Origin: Fennellomyces sp. T-0311
Lineage: Eukaryota; Mucoromycota; Mucoromycetes; Mucorales; Lichtheimiaceae
Assembly (NCBI GenBank): GCA_025266875.1
Contig: JALLLT010000005.1
Span: 620,001-684,000, forward strand
Direction of reading: 5' to 3'
Length of the DNA: 64,000 nucleotides
Positions 10,169-22,887 of this stretch are shown one piece after another; within the stretch, counting starts at the first letter, position 1; each line of letters starts with the position of its first letter. The position numbers and the translations under genes were made by a program. Under the pieces are notes generated by a model. That model did not search any database. It was given only the letters and a program-made list of their open reading frames with translations, and was not told the origin of the DNA.

Positions 10169-13100
10169 ATGAAACGCTCTTCTTCCACGGCCGACAGTAA
10201 TCATTCATCAAAGAAAATTTGTGCTAGAGTGTCCGCCCATTGCCCAGCACAAGAATCCCTAACATTAACCGATTCACCCGACAACAACACGACCTCACCC
10301 GCCGCCCCCGCTTCCCAACCCTCCCAGCATCGTCTTGAGCATACAGATACCGAGGAAGACGACGATATGAGCACAACAGTCCTGAATTATATTCAGGACA
10401 TCATCTTTAGCCTTGACAAGGGCAGGATTGACCATTGCCTCAGCAACCGCCTTACATCCGATACTTTAGACAAACTCGACCCAAAGAACGCCGAGATCGC
10501 CACAACCCTGGATGCCGCCCTCAAAAGCATCGCCCAGCGCCAGCTCCAGCTCGAGACAGAAAATCTTCGTTACCGGATAGCGATCCAGCAGCAGCACCAA
10601 CTCCTCGTTCCTCACCAGCTGCAACCCGTTCAGCAGAATAAGGAAGATCACGCGGAGGATGAGCATGTCCCGTTGCCTACCAACAGCACTGTTGTGAAGG
10701 AACAAGGTCATTTGGATCAAACTGAACCACACATGACTCCCGAAGACGGAATCCCGACTGTTAAGGACACCTCATTGATTGAGAGGATGCAACAGACACA
10801 TCCTACTATTGTCCCACTCCCATCGAATCACTGTACAACTCTTGGTATGATCGAGAGAGGGGTGTGCGGCTTGGGTAGTAAAAAAAAAGAAAAAGAAAAA
10901 GAAAAACTGATACGTTGTGTATATATTGTGTGTGTGTGCGTTTTTGTTTAGCCGCCTCATCGACTACGCCATCCTCTTCTTCTTCGTCCTCGTCTTCTCG
11001 TATTGAACATGCACCCACAACAAGCACGCCCATGCCCACACCGCCATTCACTGTACCTCCCGGATCGACCGCCTTCCCCGTATTCTTTGGAAACAACGAC
11101 GCCATCTCTTTTGTCACCGCCGCTGCAAGTGGTGGCCCCGATAACATCGTGTGCCCCGATTGCGTTATGCAAGCCGTCAAGGTTGCGTCAGCCATCTATA
11201 CAGGCGAACTTAATCAACGTGTAACATGCAACCATGAACGATGCCTCGGCTCATCCTCTTCCATCAACTCGAACGCTCCCATCAACACTTTGAAAAATGC
11301 TATCAATGCCATGGCTAGTCATCTGCAACGTATCACCGATGAAGTCATGTATGTTGCCCATGAAACTGCCGTAAAAGGCAAGCTCGGTGTTCAAGCTAGA
11401 ATCGATTCCCAAATGGCCGGTGCTTGGCGCGAAGTCGTCGTCGATTTGAACAGTATGACTCGGAATCATCTGGAACAAGTTCGGGATATCGCAGATGTAT
11501 CTACTGCTATTGCTCGTGGTGACCTTAGCAAGGCCATGACTGTTCCGGTGAAAGGTGAAACACTCCTCTTGAAGAACACTTTTAATACAATGGGTATAGT
11601 CTCTAAGCGGAGAAGAAACGCAGAAAACTTTTTTTTTATATATTAATTTTATTTTTCTTTTTAGTTAATCAACTGAATACTTTTGCTTCTGAGGTGTCAC
11701 GCGTTGCCCACGAGGTCGGCACCGAAGGAAAACTTGGTGTACAGGCCAAAGTGGCAGGCGCAGATGGCATTTGGAAAGAACTGACCGATAATGTGAATAC
11801 CATGGCCGATAATCTGACCAACCAAGTCCGTGATATCGCTCAAGTCTCAAAATCCGTCGCACGTGGTGATCTTACAAAGAAAGTTACGGTTGAAGTGCGT
11901 GGTGAGATGTTGGATTTGAAAAATACTATCAATACGATGGTGGATCAGGTAACGTATAGCTTGTTTCGCTGATGAGAAATTTAAAATAAGCTTTCTTTGT
12001 TTGATTACTCGTTACTAACGACAGGAAACCTTTTTTTATTTTTTTTCTTAGTTATCAACATTTGCTACCGAAGTCACTCGAGTATCTCTCGAAGTCGGAA
12101 CAGAAGGAGTATTAGGTGGCCAAGCTATCGTCAAAGACGTGGCTGGTACCTGGAAAGATCTGACAGATAACGTCAATCTTATGGCATGCAAGATTACCGA
12201 TCAAGTGCGTGATATTGCGGCGGTGGCCAAAGCGGTGGCTAAAGGTGATTTGAGCAAAAAAGTTACCGCCAATGCGCAAGGAGAAATGCTCGAATTGAAA
12301 AACACAATGAATCGAATGGTAAAACTCTGCTTTTATTCGTTTCAATTATTGTATTCATCTTTCTTTGAACTTTCAAAGGTTGATCAACTGACATTGTTTT
12401 CCGCTGAAGTAAGGCGAGTGTCACTCGAAGTGGGTGTTGAAGGAAAACTAGGTGGACAAGCTGTTGTCAAAGACGTGGGTGGCGCATGGAAAGATTTGAC
12501 CGACAATGTCAATACCATGGCTGCCAATCTAACGACTCAAGTACGATCCATTGCCGAAGTCACTAAAGCCGTTGCCAAGGGCGACCTGTCCAAAAAAATT
12601 GACGTTGAAACACGAGGCGAAATTTTGGATCTGAAAAACACGGTCAACAATATGGTGGACCAGTTGCGCGTGTTTTCGACCGAAGTAACACGCGTTGCTA
12701 AAGAAGTCGGTACTGCGGGCAAGTTGGGTGGTCAAGCACTGGTACCAAACGTCGATGGCACTTGGAAAGATCTTACCGACAATGTCAACACCATGGCAAC
12801 CAATTTGACCATTCAAGTCCGATCTATTGCCGTGGTTACCAAGGCCGTTGCCAATGGCGATTTGAGCAAAAAGATTATTGTTACCGTCAGCGGCGAGTTT
12901 TCCGATTTGAAAGATACGGTCAATAATATGGTGGATCAGCTGCGAGTGTTCGCATCCGAAGTCACTCGTGTTGCCCGCGAAGTCGGTACCGAAGGCAAAT
13001 TGGGTGGTGAAGCCATTGTGCCTAGCGCCAATGGCACATGGAAAGATTTGACCGACAACGTCAATACCATGGCTGCTAATCTCACAACCCAAGTGCGATC

Positions 13101-16100
13101 CATTGCTCAAGTCACCAAAGCAGTTGCCAAAGGCGACTTATCCAAAAAGATTGATGTCGAAACGCGCGGCGAGATACTCGATCTCAAGAATACCGTCAAC
13201 AACATGGTGGATCAACTCAATGTCTTTGCAGACGAAGTCACTCGTGTATCCAAAGAAGTTGGAACAGACGGAAAATTGGGTGGTCAAGCCATGGTACCCA
13301 ATGTCGATGGCACATGGATGGATCTTACGGACAATGTCAACCAAATGGCAGCCAATCTTACCACGCAAGTGCGATCCATTGCCCAAGTAACCAAGGCTGT
13401 GGCTTTGGGCGACCTATCGAAAAAGATCGAAGTCGAAAGTGGCGGCGAAATTTTGGAGCTCAAGAACATTGTCAACAACATGGTGGATCAGTTGCGCGTG
13501 TTTGCTTCCGAAGTGACGCGTGTTTCCAAAGAGGTCGGCACCGAAGGCAAATTGGGTGGCCAAGCGATCGTGCAAGGTGTGGCGGGCACTTGGTACGAAT
13601 TGACCAGCAATGTCAATATCATGGCAGCCAATCTAACAGATCAAGTGCGATCCATTGCCGAAGTCACCAAAGCCGTCGCATTGGGTGATTTATCCAAAAA
13701 GATCGAAGTGGAGAGTGGTGGTGAGATACTGGAACTCAAAAACATTGTCAACAACATGGTGGATCAATTGCGTATCTTTGCGTCCGAAGTGACGCGCGTG
13801 TCCAAAGAAGTAGGCACCGAAGGCAAATTGGGCGGTCAGGCCAAGGTCGAAGGTGTCGCAGGTACCTGGCACGAATTAACAGACAATGTGAACCAAATGG
13901 CAGCCAATTTGACGAACCAAGTCCGATCCATTGCCGAAGTAACGAAAGCCGTGGCGCATGGTGATTTATCCAAAAAGATCGAAGTGGAGAGCGGTGGTGA
14001 AATCCTCGAACTCAAGAACATTGTCAACAACATGGTGGATCAGCTGCGTGTATTCGCATCCGAAGTAACCAGAGTGGCTCGCGAAGTCGGAACAGACGGC
14101 AAGCTCGGAGGACAAGCGGTCGTACAAGGTGTGGCGGGTACCTGGATGGATCTAACCGATAATGTCAATACAATGGCCGCCAATCTGACCACGCAAGTCC
14201 GGTCGATCGCTCAGGTGACCAAGGCCGTTGCATTAGGTGACTTGTCGAAAAAGATTGAAGTCGAAAGTGGTGGCGAAATCTTGGAACTCAAGAACATTGT
14301 CAACAACATGGTGGATCAGTTGCGTGTGTTTGCGTCCGAAGTGACGCGCGTATCCAAAGAAGTCGGTACGGAAGGCAAATTGGGCGGTCAGGCCATGGTA
14401 GAAGGTGTTGCAGGCACCTGGTACGAACTCACAGATACCGTCAACATTATGGCGGCCAATCTGACCAGTCAAGTGCGCTCCATTGCCGAAGTCACCAAGG
14501 CTGTGGCTCTAGGCGATTTATCCAAAAAGATCGAAGTCGAGAGTGGTGGCGAAATCTTGGAACTCAAGAACATTGTCAACAACATGGTGGATCAGCTGCG
14601 TATTTTTGCATCCGAGGTAACGCGTGTGTCCAAAGAAGTGGGCACAGAAGGCAAATTGGGCGGCCAAGCTGTGGTACAAGGCGTTGCGGGTACATGGAAC
14701 GAACTCACAGATAATGTGAATATCATGGCTGCCAATCTTACTACGCAAGTACGATCCATCGCAGAAGTCACCAAGGCTGTAGCCACAGGTGATCTGAGCA
14801 AGAAGATTGAAGTCGAGACAAGGGGCGAAATCTTGGATCTGAAAAACATTGTCAATGACATGGTGGATCAATTACGTGTATTTGCTTCCGAAGTTACACG
14901 TGTGGCACGTGAAGTAGGCACAGATGGCAAACTTGGTGGTCAGGCGGTTGTGAATGGTGTTGCGGGCACATGGATGGACCTTACCGACAATGTCAATACC
15001 ATGGCAGCCAATCTGACAACCCAAGTACGATCCATTGCGCAAGTCACCAAGGCAGTAGCGAACGGCGATCTGTCAAAGAAAATTGATGTCGAAACACGTG
15101 GCGAGATACTCGATCTCAAAAACACAGTCAACAACATGGTAGACCAGTTGCGCGTGTTTGCCGCCGAAGTCACGCGTGTGTCCAAAGAAGTAGGCACCGA
15201 AGGCAAGCTCGGAGGTCAAGCCATGGTCGAGGGTGTGGCAGGTACATGGCTCGATCTTACCGATAACGTGAATACCATGGCGGCCAATCTGACGACGCAA
15301 GTGCGGTCCATCGCGCAAGTGACCAAGGCTGTTGCGTTGGGTGATTTATCCAAAAAGATCGATGTCGAAACCCGGGGCGAAATCTTGGAACTCAAAAACA
15401 TTGTGAATGATATGGTGGATCAATTGCGGATCTTTGCATCCGAAGTCACACGCGTATCCAAAGAAGTGGGTACAGAGGGCAAATTGGGTGGTCAAGCCGT
15501 TGTACAAGGCGTCGCAGGCACCTGGTACGAACTCACTGCGAACGTCAATATCATGGCGGCCAATTTGACCAGCCAAGTGCGGTCGATAGCCGAAGTCACC
15601 AAAGCTGTCGCTCTGGGTGATTTATCCAAAAAGATCGAAGTCGAGAGTGGCGGCGAGATATTGGAGCTCAAGAATATAGTCAACAACATGGTGGATCAAT
15701 TGCGTATCTTTGCGTCCGAAGTCACGCGTGTATCCAAAGAAGTCGGCACCGAAGGCAAATTGGGCGGTCAAGCTGTGGTACAAGGCGTTGCGGGCACATG
15801 GTACGAATTGACGAACAATGTCAATATCATGGCTGCCAATTTGACGAACCAAGTGCGTTCCATTGCCGAAGTGACCAAAGCTGTGGCTCTTGGTGATTTA
15901 TCCAAAAAGATCGAAGTCGAAAGTGGTGGCGAAATCTTGGAACTCAAGAACATTGTCAACAACATGGTGGATCAGTTGCGCGTGTTCGCATCCGAAGTAA
16001 CGCGCGTATCCAAAGAAGTCGGTACGGAAGGCAGATTGGGCGGTCAGGCCAAGGTCGAGGGTGTCGCAGGCACCTGGAATGAACTCACAGATAATGTGAA

Positions 16101-18837
16101 TATCATGGCGGCCAATCTTACAACTCAGGTGCGATCCATTGCCGAGGTTACAAAGGCTGTTGCCAATGGTGATCTGTCCAAAAAGATTCTGGTCGAAACA
16201 CGCGGCGAAATTTTGGATCTCAAGAATACCGTCAACAATATGGTCGATCAACTTCGTGTGTTCTCGACAGAAGTTACGCGTGTTGCCCGTGAAGTCGGTA
16301 CCGAAGGCAAATTGGGTGGGCAAGCGATTGTCCAAGGTGTTGCCGGCACATGGAAGGACTTGACAGATAATGTCAATATGATGGCAGGCAATTTGACAAC
16401 ACAAGTGCGATCAATTGCTACAGTGACAACCGCCGTTGCCAAGGGTGATTTATCACGCAAGATTGTTGTCGAGGTGCAAGGTGAAATTTTGGAACTCAAG
16501 TAAGTCTTTTTTTTTATTTTTTGAGTGGGGGACATTGCCGTGGTACTTAATCTTGATATTTAGGGATACTGTAAACTCCATGGTGGATCAACTGCGTGTG
16601 TTTGCCGCAGAAGTAACCCGTGTTGCACGAGAAGTCGGTACTGAAGGCATGTTGGGCGGACAAGCCGCAATTATCGGCGTTGATGGCACATGGAAAGATC
16701 TTACGGATAACGTCAATTTGATGGCAAGCAATCTTACGGACCAGCTGCGTGCTATTGCAGCAGTCTGTAAAGCTGTAGCCCAGGGTGACCTATCCAAAAA
16801 GATCGAAGTCGAAGTACATGGTGAAATAGCCGAATTGAAGAATACGATCAATACCATGGTGGATCAACTGAATTCGTTTGCATCCGAAGTCACTCGAGTG
16901 GCTCGCGAAGTCGGTACCGAAGGCAAACTGGGTGTTCAGGCCGAAGTCGAGGATGTGGAAGGTGTCTGGCGCGAAATTACAAGCAATGTCAACACGATGG
17001 CGTCCAATTTAACAACGCAAGTGCGTGCATTTGCACAAATTTCTGCATCTGCCACGGAAAACGACTTCTCACGTCTGATTACGGTTGAAGCTTCGGGTGA
17101 AATGGACTCGCTCAAGACCAAAATCAATCAAATGGTTGCATCGTTGCGTGATGCGATCCAAAAGAATCGATTGGCCAAGGAAGCTGCTGAATTGGCGAAT
17201 CGATCCAAGAGTGAATTCCTGGCCAACATGAGTCACGAAATCAGAACTCCCATGAACGGTATCATTGGCATGACATCGCTTACCCTCGAAACCGAATTGT
17301 CGCGGCAACAACGTGAAAACCTGATGATTGTATCCAGTTTGGCCAACAGCTTGCTGGCCATCATTGATGACATTTTAGATATCAGCAAGATCGAAGCGGG
17401 TCGTATGACCATCGAATCGATTCCATTCTCTCTGCGTTCGGCTATCTTTAGTGTCCTCAAGACACTCGCTGTCAAGGCGAATCAAAAGAAACTCGACCTC
17501 ATATACAATGTCGACAATTCCATTCCCGATCAGCTTGTTGGCGACCAGTTGCGCTTGCGTCAAGTGATTACCAATTTGATCGGCAATGCAGTCAAGTTTA
17601 CAAACCATGGCGAAGTCGTGTTGCAAACACGCGCTATAGAAATGAACGGCGATCATGTCAAAGTCGAGTTTTGTGTCAGTGACACGGGTATCGGCATTCC
17701 ATCAGACAAGCTCGATGTGATCTTTGATACATTCGCGCAAGCGGATGGTGGTACTACGTAAGTTGTTCTTTTTCCTTTGAGTTTTCGGTTATTGATGTGC
17801 ATCTTTTAGGCGTAAATATGGTGGAACTGGTCTGGGTCTGTCGATTTCCAAGGCCTTTGTACAATTAATGGGCGGTACATTGTGGGTCGAATCAATGTAT
17901 GGACGTGGTTCCCAATTCTACTTTACTGTCAATTTGCGACAATACCACATGGGCGAACAAGAAATCCGCGAAAAACTGGCCAGATTCCAAGGTCGACGGG
18001 TTCTCATTCTCGAAACAACCGACGACCAATCGAACTTGATGGGTCAAATCAGTGATCTTGGTTTGCGACCCTTCAAGGTGACCAGCATTGCCGAAGCAAC
18101 CAATACTGCCAATTCCACCACTGGCCGTAACGACCACGCACCCTTGTTTGATACATTGATTGTCGACAAGATGGGACATGCCGAACGTATTCGCGAGATC
18201 GTTCACTTGCGGTTCACACCGATTGTTCTAATCACACCCGATATCCATCCACTCAACATGAAGCTGTGCATTGATCTGGGCATCACGAGCTGCATCAATT
18301 CTCCCGTGAGTCCCCTGGATTTGGCCCATGCATTACTACCTGCCCTGGAAAACCACGTGGCTTTACCTAGCGATGCTGCCAAATCAGCTTCTCTCGAGAT
18401 CTTGTTGGCCGAAGACAACATTGTCAATCAGAAATTGGCAGTACGCATTTTGGAGAAGTTTGGTCACCATGTCATGATCGTATCCAATGGACAATTGGCC
18501 GTTCAGGCATTCCAGTCCCAATCATTTGATTTGATCTTGATGGACGTTCAGATGCCCGTCATGGGCGGCTTTGAGGCAACCCAAAAGATCCGTGACATTG
18601 AAAAGGCTTCAGGAACCGATGCGCATATTCCCATTATTGCCCTGACTGCTCACGCCATGATTGGTGATCGAGAAAAGTGCTTAAATGCAGGAATGGTATG
18701 TCTCCCTCTATTTCTTTTTTTTTCGTCTAGAGAATTCATTACTAACGATTTTTTTATAGGATGAATATGTAACGAAGCCATTGAGATTCCCCGAATTAAT
18801 ATCAGCGATCAAGAAGTTTGCTCCACGATCACAGTGA
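10169..18837 (+). CDS. NIK1: Group III hybrid histidine kinase with 20 HAMP-linker repeats (Nik1/Os-1/DRK1 type)
   Basis: Soluble fungal osmosensing kinase type that acts upstream of the HOG MAP-kinase pathway and is the target of phenylpyrrole and dicarboximide fungicides. Eight exons: 10169-10844, 10952-11593, 11665-11948, 12052-12318, 12379-16499, 16564-17757, 17810-18695, 18760-18837; 2715 aa. Residues 1-358 are low complexity (Ser/Pro/Gln) with no membrane helix. Residues 359 to ~2200 are 20 tandem HAMP units. HisKA follows with phospho-acceptor His at about residue 2221 ([12 protein letters not shown]), then HATPase (N box [27 protein letters not shown]) and a receiver domain with phospho-acceptor Asp at about residue 2640 (LILMDVQMP) and the late Lys in VTKPL. 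All catalytic motifs are intact. The family normally has about 5-9 HAMP units, so this sensor is more than twice the usual size. An alternative in-frame Met lies at 10109. Confidence 0.95.
11350..17170 (+). repeat. Tandem HAMP-linker array, 20 units of 276 bp (92 aa)
   Basis: Units start at 11350, 11700, 12079, 12415, 12691, 12967, 13243, 13519, 13795, 14071, 14347, 14623, 14899, 15175, 15451, 15727, 16003, 16279, 16619 and 16895. Spacing is exactly 276 bp once introns are removed, except unit 1, which has one extra codon. Each unit carries [16 protein letters not shown], GTWxxLTDNVN, QVRSIAxVTKAVAxGDLSKKI, then GEILxLKN and MVDQLRVFA. Units 1-3, 19 and 20 are most divergent. Units 4-18 are very alike in protein but differ at many synonymous positions, so the length is unlikely to be an assembly artefact. 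Confidence 0.95.
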
Positions 18838-20036
18838 TATAAATGTACATAGTCCTTTTTTGTTGTTGTTGTCTTTTTGTTTCTTTTCTTTTTATCTATG
18901 TTATAATATATCTATCCTTTTTTTTAACTTTTACCACAGGCGTCTTGTTCGATCCTTGTTCGCTTCATCGCCCGATAATGTACATCTCCGTACACTTTAA
19001 AAGGCAATTGTGCTACCTTACGCATTGTTCTTCTTAACGTTTGGCGTTCCCTTGCTTGTCGACTGACATTTACATTAATGTGTGGCGGGACCCCACGGAG
19101 TATATATGATTTCTGAGCTAAAAGTTCCAGTAGTCCATTTATGGATGGCAGGTAATTGATATTCAATTGCTGGAATACTTTCATCATGGTAAAGTAAAGG
19201 TAAAAGGATAATCATGAATGGATTGCAGCTAAGAGTAACTAACACATAAAGCTTTCGGGTTGGGAAGATCATATGGAATTGATTACTTCGTAGTTGCCTG
19301 TAGCGGCTTGAAAAACATTGCGTGTTGATACGCGTGTAGATCAATTGCTATTAAAAAACCGGGATTATCGCAAAGATGAACTGTATAATTGACGCAGAAT
19401 TTCGTCGTATGTATGTGCAAGGAGACAAGCAAGATCCATACTATTGCACGTACCTACCGTTAATCTAATTTAGTGGCTTAAAACATACGCTAGTACTATG
19501 GATCAGCCACTATAATCTCAAAAACCGCGGGGAGTCAAGTGAAGCCGACATTGTTTGTTACTGGTAGCGCCGCTGTTTGTTTTCATGCCAACTGGTAACC
19601 ACGCAGCCAAGAAACTCTATATTATGCTTGAGATTTACAGCCCCCCTGGATTGACCAATGTAGAGCTTCAATGGCGGATTCGCGTGTAATATAAGTTACA
19701 CATGTGCACCCGCCAGCGGACTTATTTAGAAACACAGTAATGGACCAACAGTATGGAATTCGACCGCGCGATCGACAAGATGATCGACAAATATGATCCA
19801 CGCCGTAATCGACGATGGGATGATCTACAAGTAACAGACAGTGGCGTCAACGACAATTGAAGCAAACAAAGTAAGCTAGTAAAGACATGCATCTATGCAT
19901 GCAGTTAATATGAAGGCACACACACTTGGTCCAAAACACTAAACTTAATTGACAATCCGGGAAAAATAGTTCCGCAAGTGTAACATTTGCTTTCTTGGGC
20001 CATTTTGCGGGTCATATGTACCATCAGTGAACTTTA
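18838..20036. other. Intergenic spacer
   Basis: T-rich 3' flank of the kinase, then AT-rich sequence without recognisable genes. A 35-codon open frame starts at 19753; it is listed separately. Confidence 0.6.
19753..19860 (+). CDS. Possible 35-aa ORF upstream of the mannosyltransferase (very tentative)
   Basis: ATG to TGA, encoding a highly charged peptide beginning MEFDRAIDKMIDKYDP and rich in Asp and Arg. It ends 176 bp before the mannosyltransferase ATG, so it could be an upstream ORF in that transcript, a separate micro-gene, or chance. There is no homologue I recognise. Confidence 0.2.
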   Translation: MEFDRAIDKMIDKYDPRRNRRWDDLQVTDSGVNDN

Positions 20037-21389
20037 ATGTTTACCGTAAACTTTGGCACACGTAGACAAACAGCTATACTGCTGTTCCTATTTGCCGTCT
20101 CGCTGTTTCTTATCCTTTTATCCTTCTATTATTTCGCACTCCCAGCTGGTATCCTCGAGGTCTGGAACAATTACAATGTCAACACGGATGAACCCGTGAG
20201 CGCATGCTTTGTCATTCTCGTCCGAAATAGCGAACTTGATGGAATCAAGTCATCCATGGAGCAAATGGAAAGGACATTCAACAGCAAATACAACTACCCC
20301 TACGTGTTTCTGAACGACGACGAGTTCTCGCCCGAGTTTATCAAAGCGACCAAAAGCATAGGTAGCGCAGAAAAACTCTATGGCAAAGTCGACGATCAAA
20401 TGTGGGGCTATCCAAAGCACATCAACCAGACTTTGGCTGCGGAGAAACGCAAGGAATTGAAAGAGGGAGCCAATCCTCCTTATGCTGGATCAGAAAGTTA
20501 CAGACATATGTGCAGGTATGTATAAAGTTTACAAAGCCAACACGGAATCCACTAAACGCAAATCAATAGGTTTCAAAGTGGGTTTTTCTTCAGGCATCCG
20601 CTCTTGGATAAGTATGAGTATTACTGGCGCATCGAACCGGACGTTGACTTTTTCTGCGAGATCGACTATGATGTTTTCAAATTTATGCGGGACAACCGAA
20701 AGAAATATGGTAAGAGAGATCGGGGTATGGCCGATGGTAAGACACATATAGCTCACCGCTACCAAACCCAGGATTTACCCTCACTTTCACCGAATTCATG
20801 TCGACTATACCTAGCCTTTGGGAAACCGTACTGAATTTTCAACGCGATCATCCCGATATAGTGAGCCGTTTCCCGCCCAAGGAGAAGAGTTTGTGGAAAT
20901 TTATTACCGACGATGATGGAGAGACGTACAACTCGTGCCACTTTTGGACCAACTTTGAAATTGGATCGCTGGATTTATGGAGATCAAACGAATACCTAAG
21001 GTTTTTCAATTACCTGGATGAAACAGGTGGCTTCTATTACGAAAGGTAAGGGGATGAACATGTCTTTTTTATATAAATGTCACTTACACTAAGTTCTTTT
21101 TAAACAAGATGGGGCGATGCGCCTGTGCATTCTATAGCAGCGGCGCTGATGTTGAAGAAGGAGGAGTTCCATTTCTTCGATGACATTGGCTATCGACATA
21201 CGGGTATTTATATGATACGCGGCTTATTGGAAAATGTCTAACATTAACTGTCTCAATATAGCTGTAATACACTGTCCTTCAAACGAAGAAGCGCTTAAAA
21301 AGTGCACGTGTAAGTACGATTCGTTTGTTTGGGACTATAACTCCAAGGGAAGCTGCCTCCGGACATTCGATCGTGCATTGCTACATTAA
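20037..21389 (+). CDS. Alpha-1,2-mannosyltransferase, KRE2/MNT1/KTR family (GT15)
   Basis: Golgi type II membrane enzyme that transfers mannose from GDP-mannose to O- and N-linked glycans of cell-wall and secreted proteins. Exons 20037-20515, 20594-20709, 20772-21045, 21109-21203, 21262-21389; 363 aa. A short cytosolic tail is followed by a membrane anchor (about residues 13-34), a stem, and the GT15 catalytic domain starting at [12 protein letters not shown]. The signature [18 protein letters not shown] is visible across the second exon. Later motifs are [29 protein letters not shown], and the cysteine-rich end [14 protein letters not shown]. Length is slightly below the family norm (~390-440), as the stem is short. 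Which KTR paralogue this is cannot be decided from sequence alone. Confidence 0.94.
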
Positions 21390-22887
21390 TCATTTGGTAC
21401 AAGAACACCATTATTTGTGCATAATTTCTTTCTCCACTGTTACAACACCGCATATATTTATACATATATGTATAATCATTAACAATGTAATAAAAAAAAG
21501 TCAAATTCATTCTGAAATATTACCGAGGGATGATATGGGTAAGTGTTCATTTTCTGTTGTATATTGCATAGAGCGGGTATTACAATGACAATCTTTATAT
21601 AGACTAATCATTGATAGCGTTGTTTTTCGCGCAAATCTGTGATGCTTACAGGGCTTTCAGGTAGTAACGGACAAAGTATTTCTATTTTCGCAATATATAC
21701 CCATCGAAAAGTCAATAAAGTGCTTGAAAGCATTTGACATACCTTGCTCGAAGTTCTGGCCTCCGCTTTCGAAAATGGACCTGCCCGCTTCAAAGCTCCA
21801 CATGTCTGTTTCACATGCCTTGCAATTGATAACATCGCACAACATGAAATAGTTTAAACACGCCTTCAAAAGTTTGATCCAAGATTGTATGCAAATGGTA
21901 TGAAATATGGTATATATTACGTACATAATGTAATATTAATGACTACCGTGTTGTTGTTGTTATGATAACGAAATAGACTGATTTCCATGGTTACACACAC
22001 TTGGAGTGTTACTGTTGAAATACCTACGTACATATGATTTCGTAAGTTTTTCACAGTTAGTATCTTTGATTTATAGAAGCTTTAAACTTTTCATCAATAT
22101 TGCGAATTTAGGGATACTACCTAAGCAACCCATGGATCAGTTTACGTGTGTCCATAGTTTAATAGATGTTTGTGGGAAACTTATAATTATTTTCCTTCTA
22201 TGTATTATTTGAAGGATTAATAGTAGCCTCGCCACCACCAAAATCGGAGGAGCCTAGTAAATGCCAACTTCATGTGGTCCCATTTTCGGAACGCAAGCGT
22301 AGTGCTGTTTTCTTGCTGTTCCTTGATACAACTATGATAGCCACAGGTCTCAACAGCTATCGATCAAACACACCTCATGGCGATGCGTACTTTTTCTGTA
22401 TCATAAGTATGTATGTGTTATCTAATAATAAGCCGTGCACAATATGCCTGGTCTGCCAATCTAATACTTACACTCGTATATCCTATGCAGCATATGTTCA
22501 GTAGCAAGTCATTATGCGTTACTGTACATCAATATATTGTGTAAATATCACGTTGTTTATTTATCAGACTGACGTTGGAGTGATGAGCCGATTCGAGATA
22601 TACAGAAGTGATTGCAACTGGAGGTACCGCCCGGTCGAGACACTGCTGAAAGGTTCTCGAGAGAATAATTACAGCAACGAATGACATGTCAGCGAAATTC
22701 AAGGTGTACACTTGAGTAGTTCTTGCGACGTTCAGAGATCGAGGAGATATGCAAAGTCAACGGGAGATCGGATCATTGTGACAGCCTCAAACCCAGTTTT
22801 GCTTCACAGTCACGATGGCGAATCAATGGATTCAATGCAACAGTCGTGAAAAAGTCTATCCTCTCTCGCGAATTCCGGTTGTAAGCT
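21390..22887. other. Intergenic spacer
   Basis: AT-rich sequence with short open frames on both strands, none with recognisable motifs. The last part should contain the poly(A) polymerase promoter. Confidence 0.6.

Noticed and set aside
12529..16535. Many long minus-strand open frames across the HAMP array
   Set aside because: They recur every 276 bp as shadows of the repeated plus-strand coding sequence and show no independent motif.
11350..17170. Regular repeat spacing reminiscent of an array with spacers
   Set aside because: The 276-bp units are contiguous coding HAMP domains without unique spacers; not CRISPR, and this is a eukaryotic genome.
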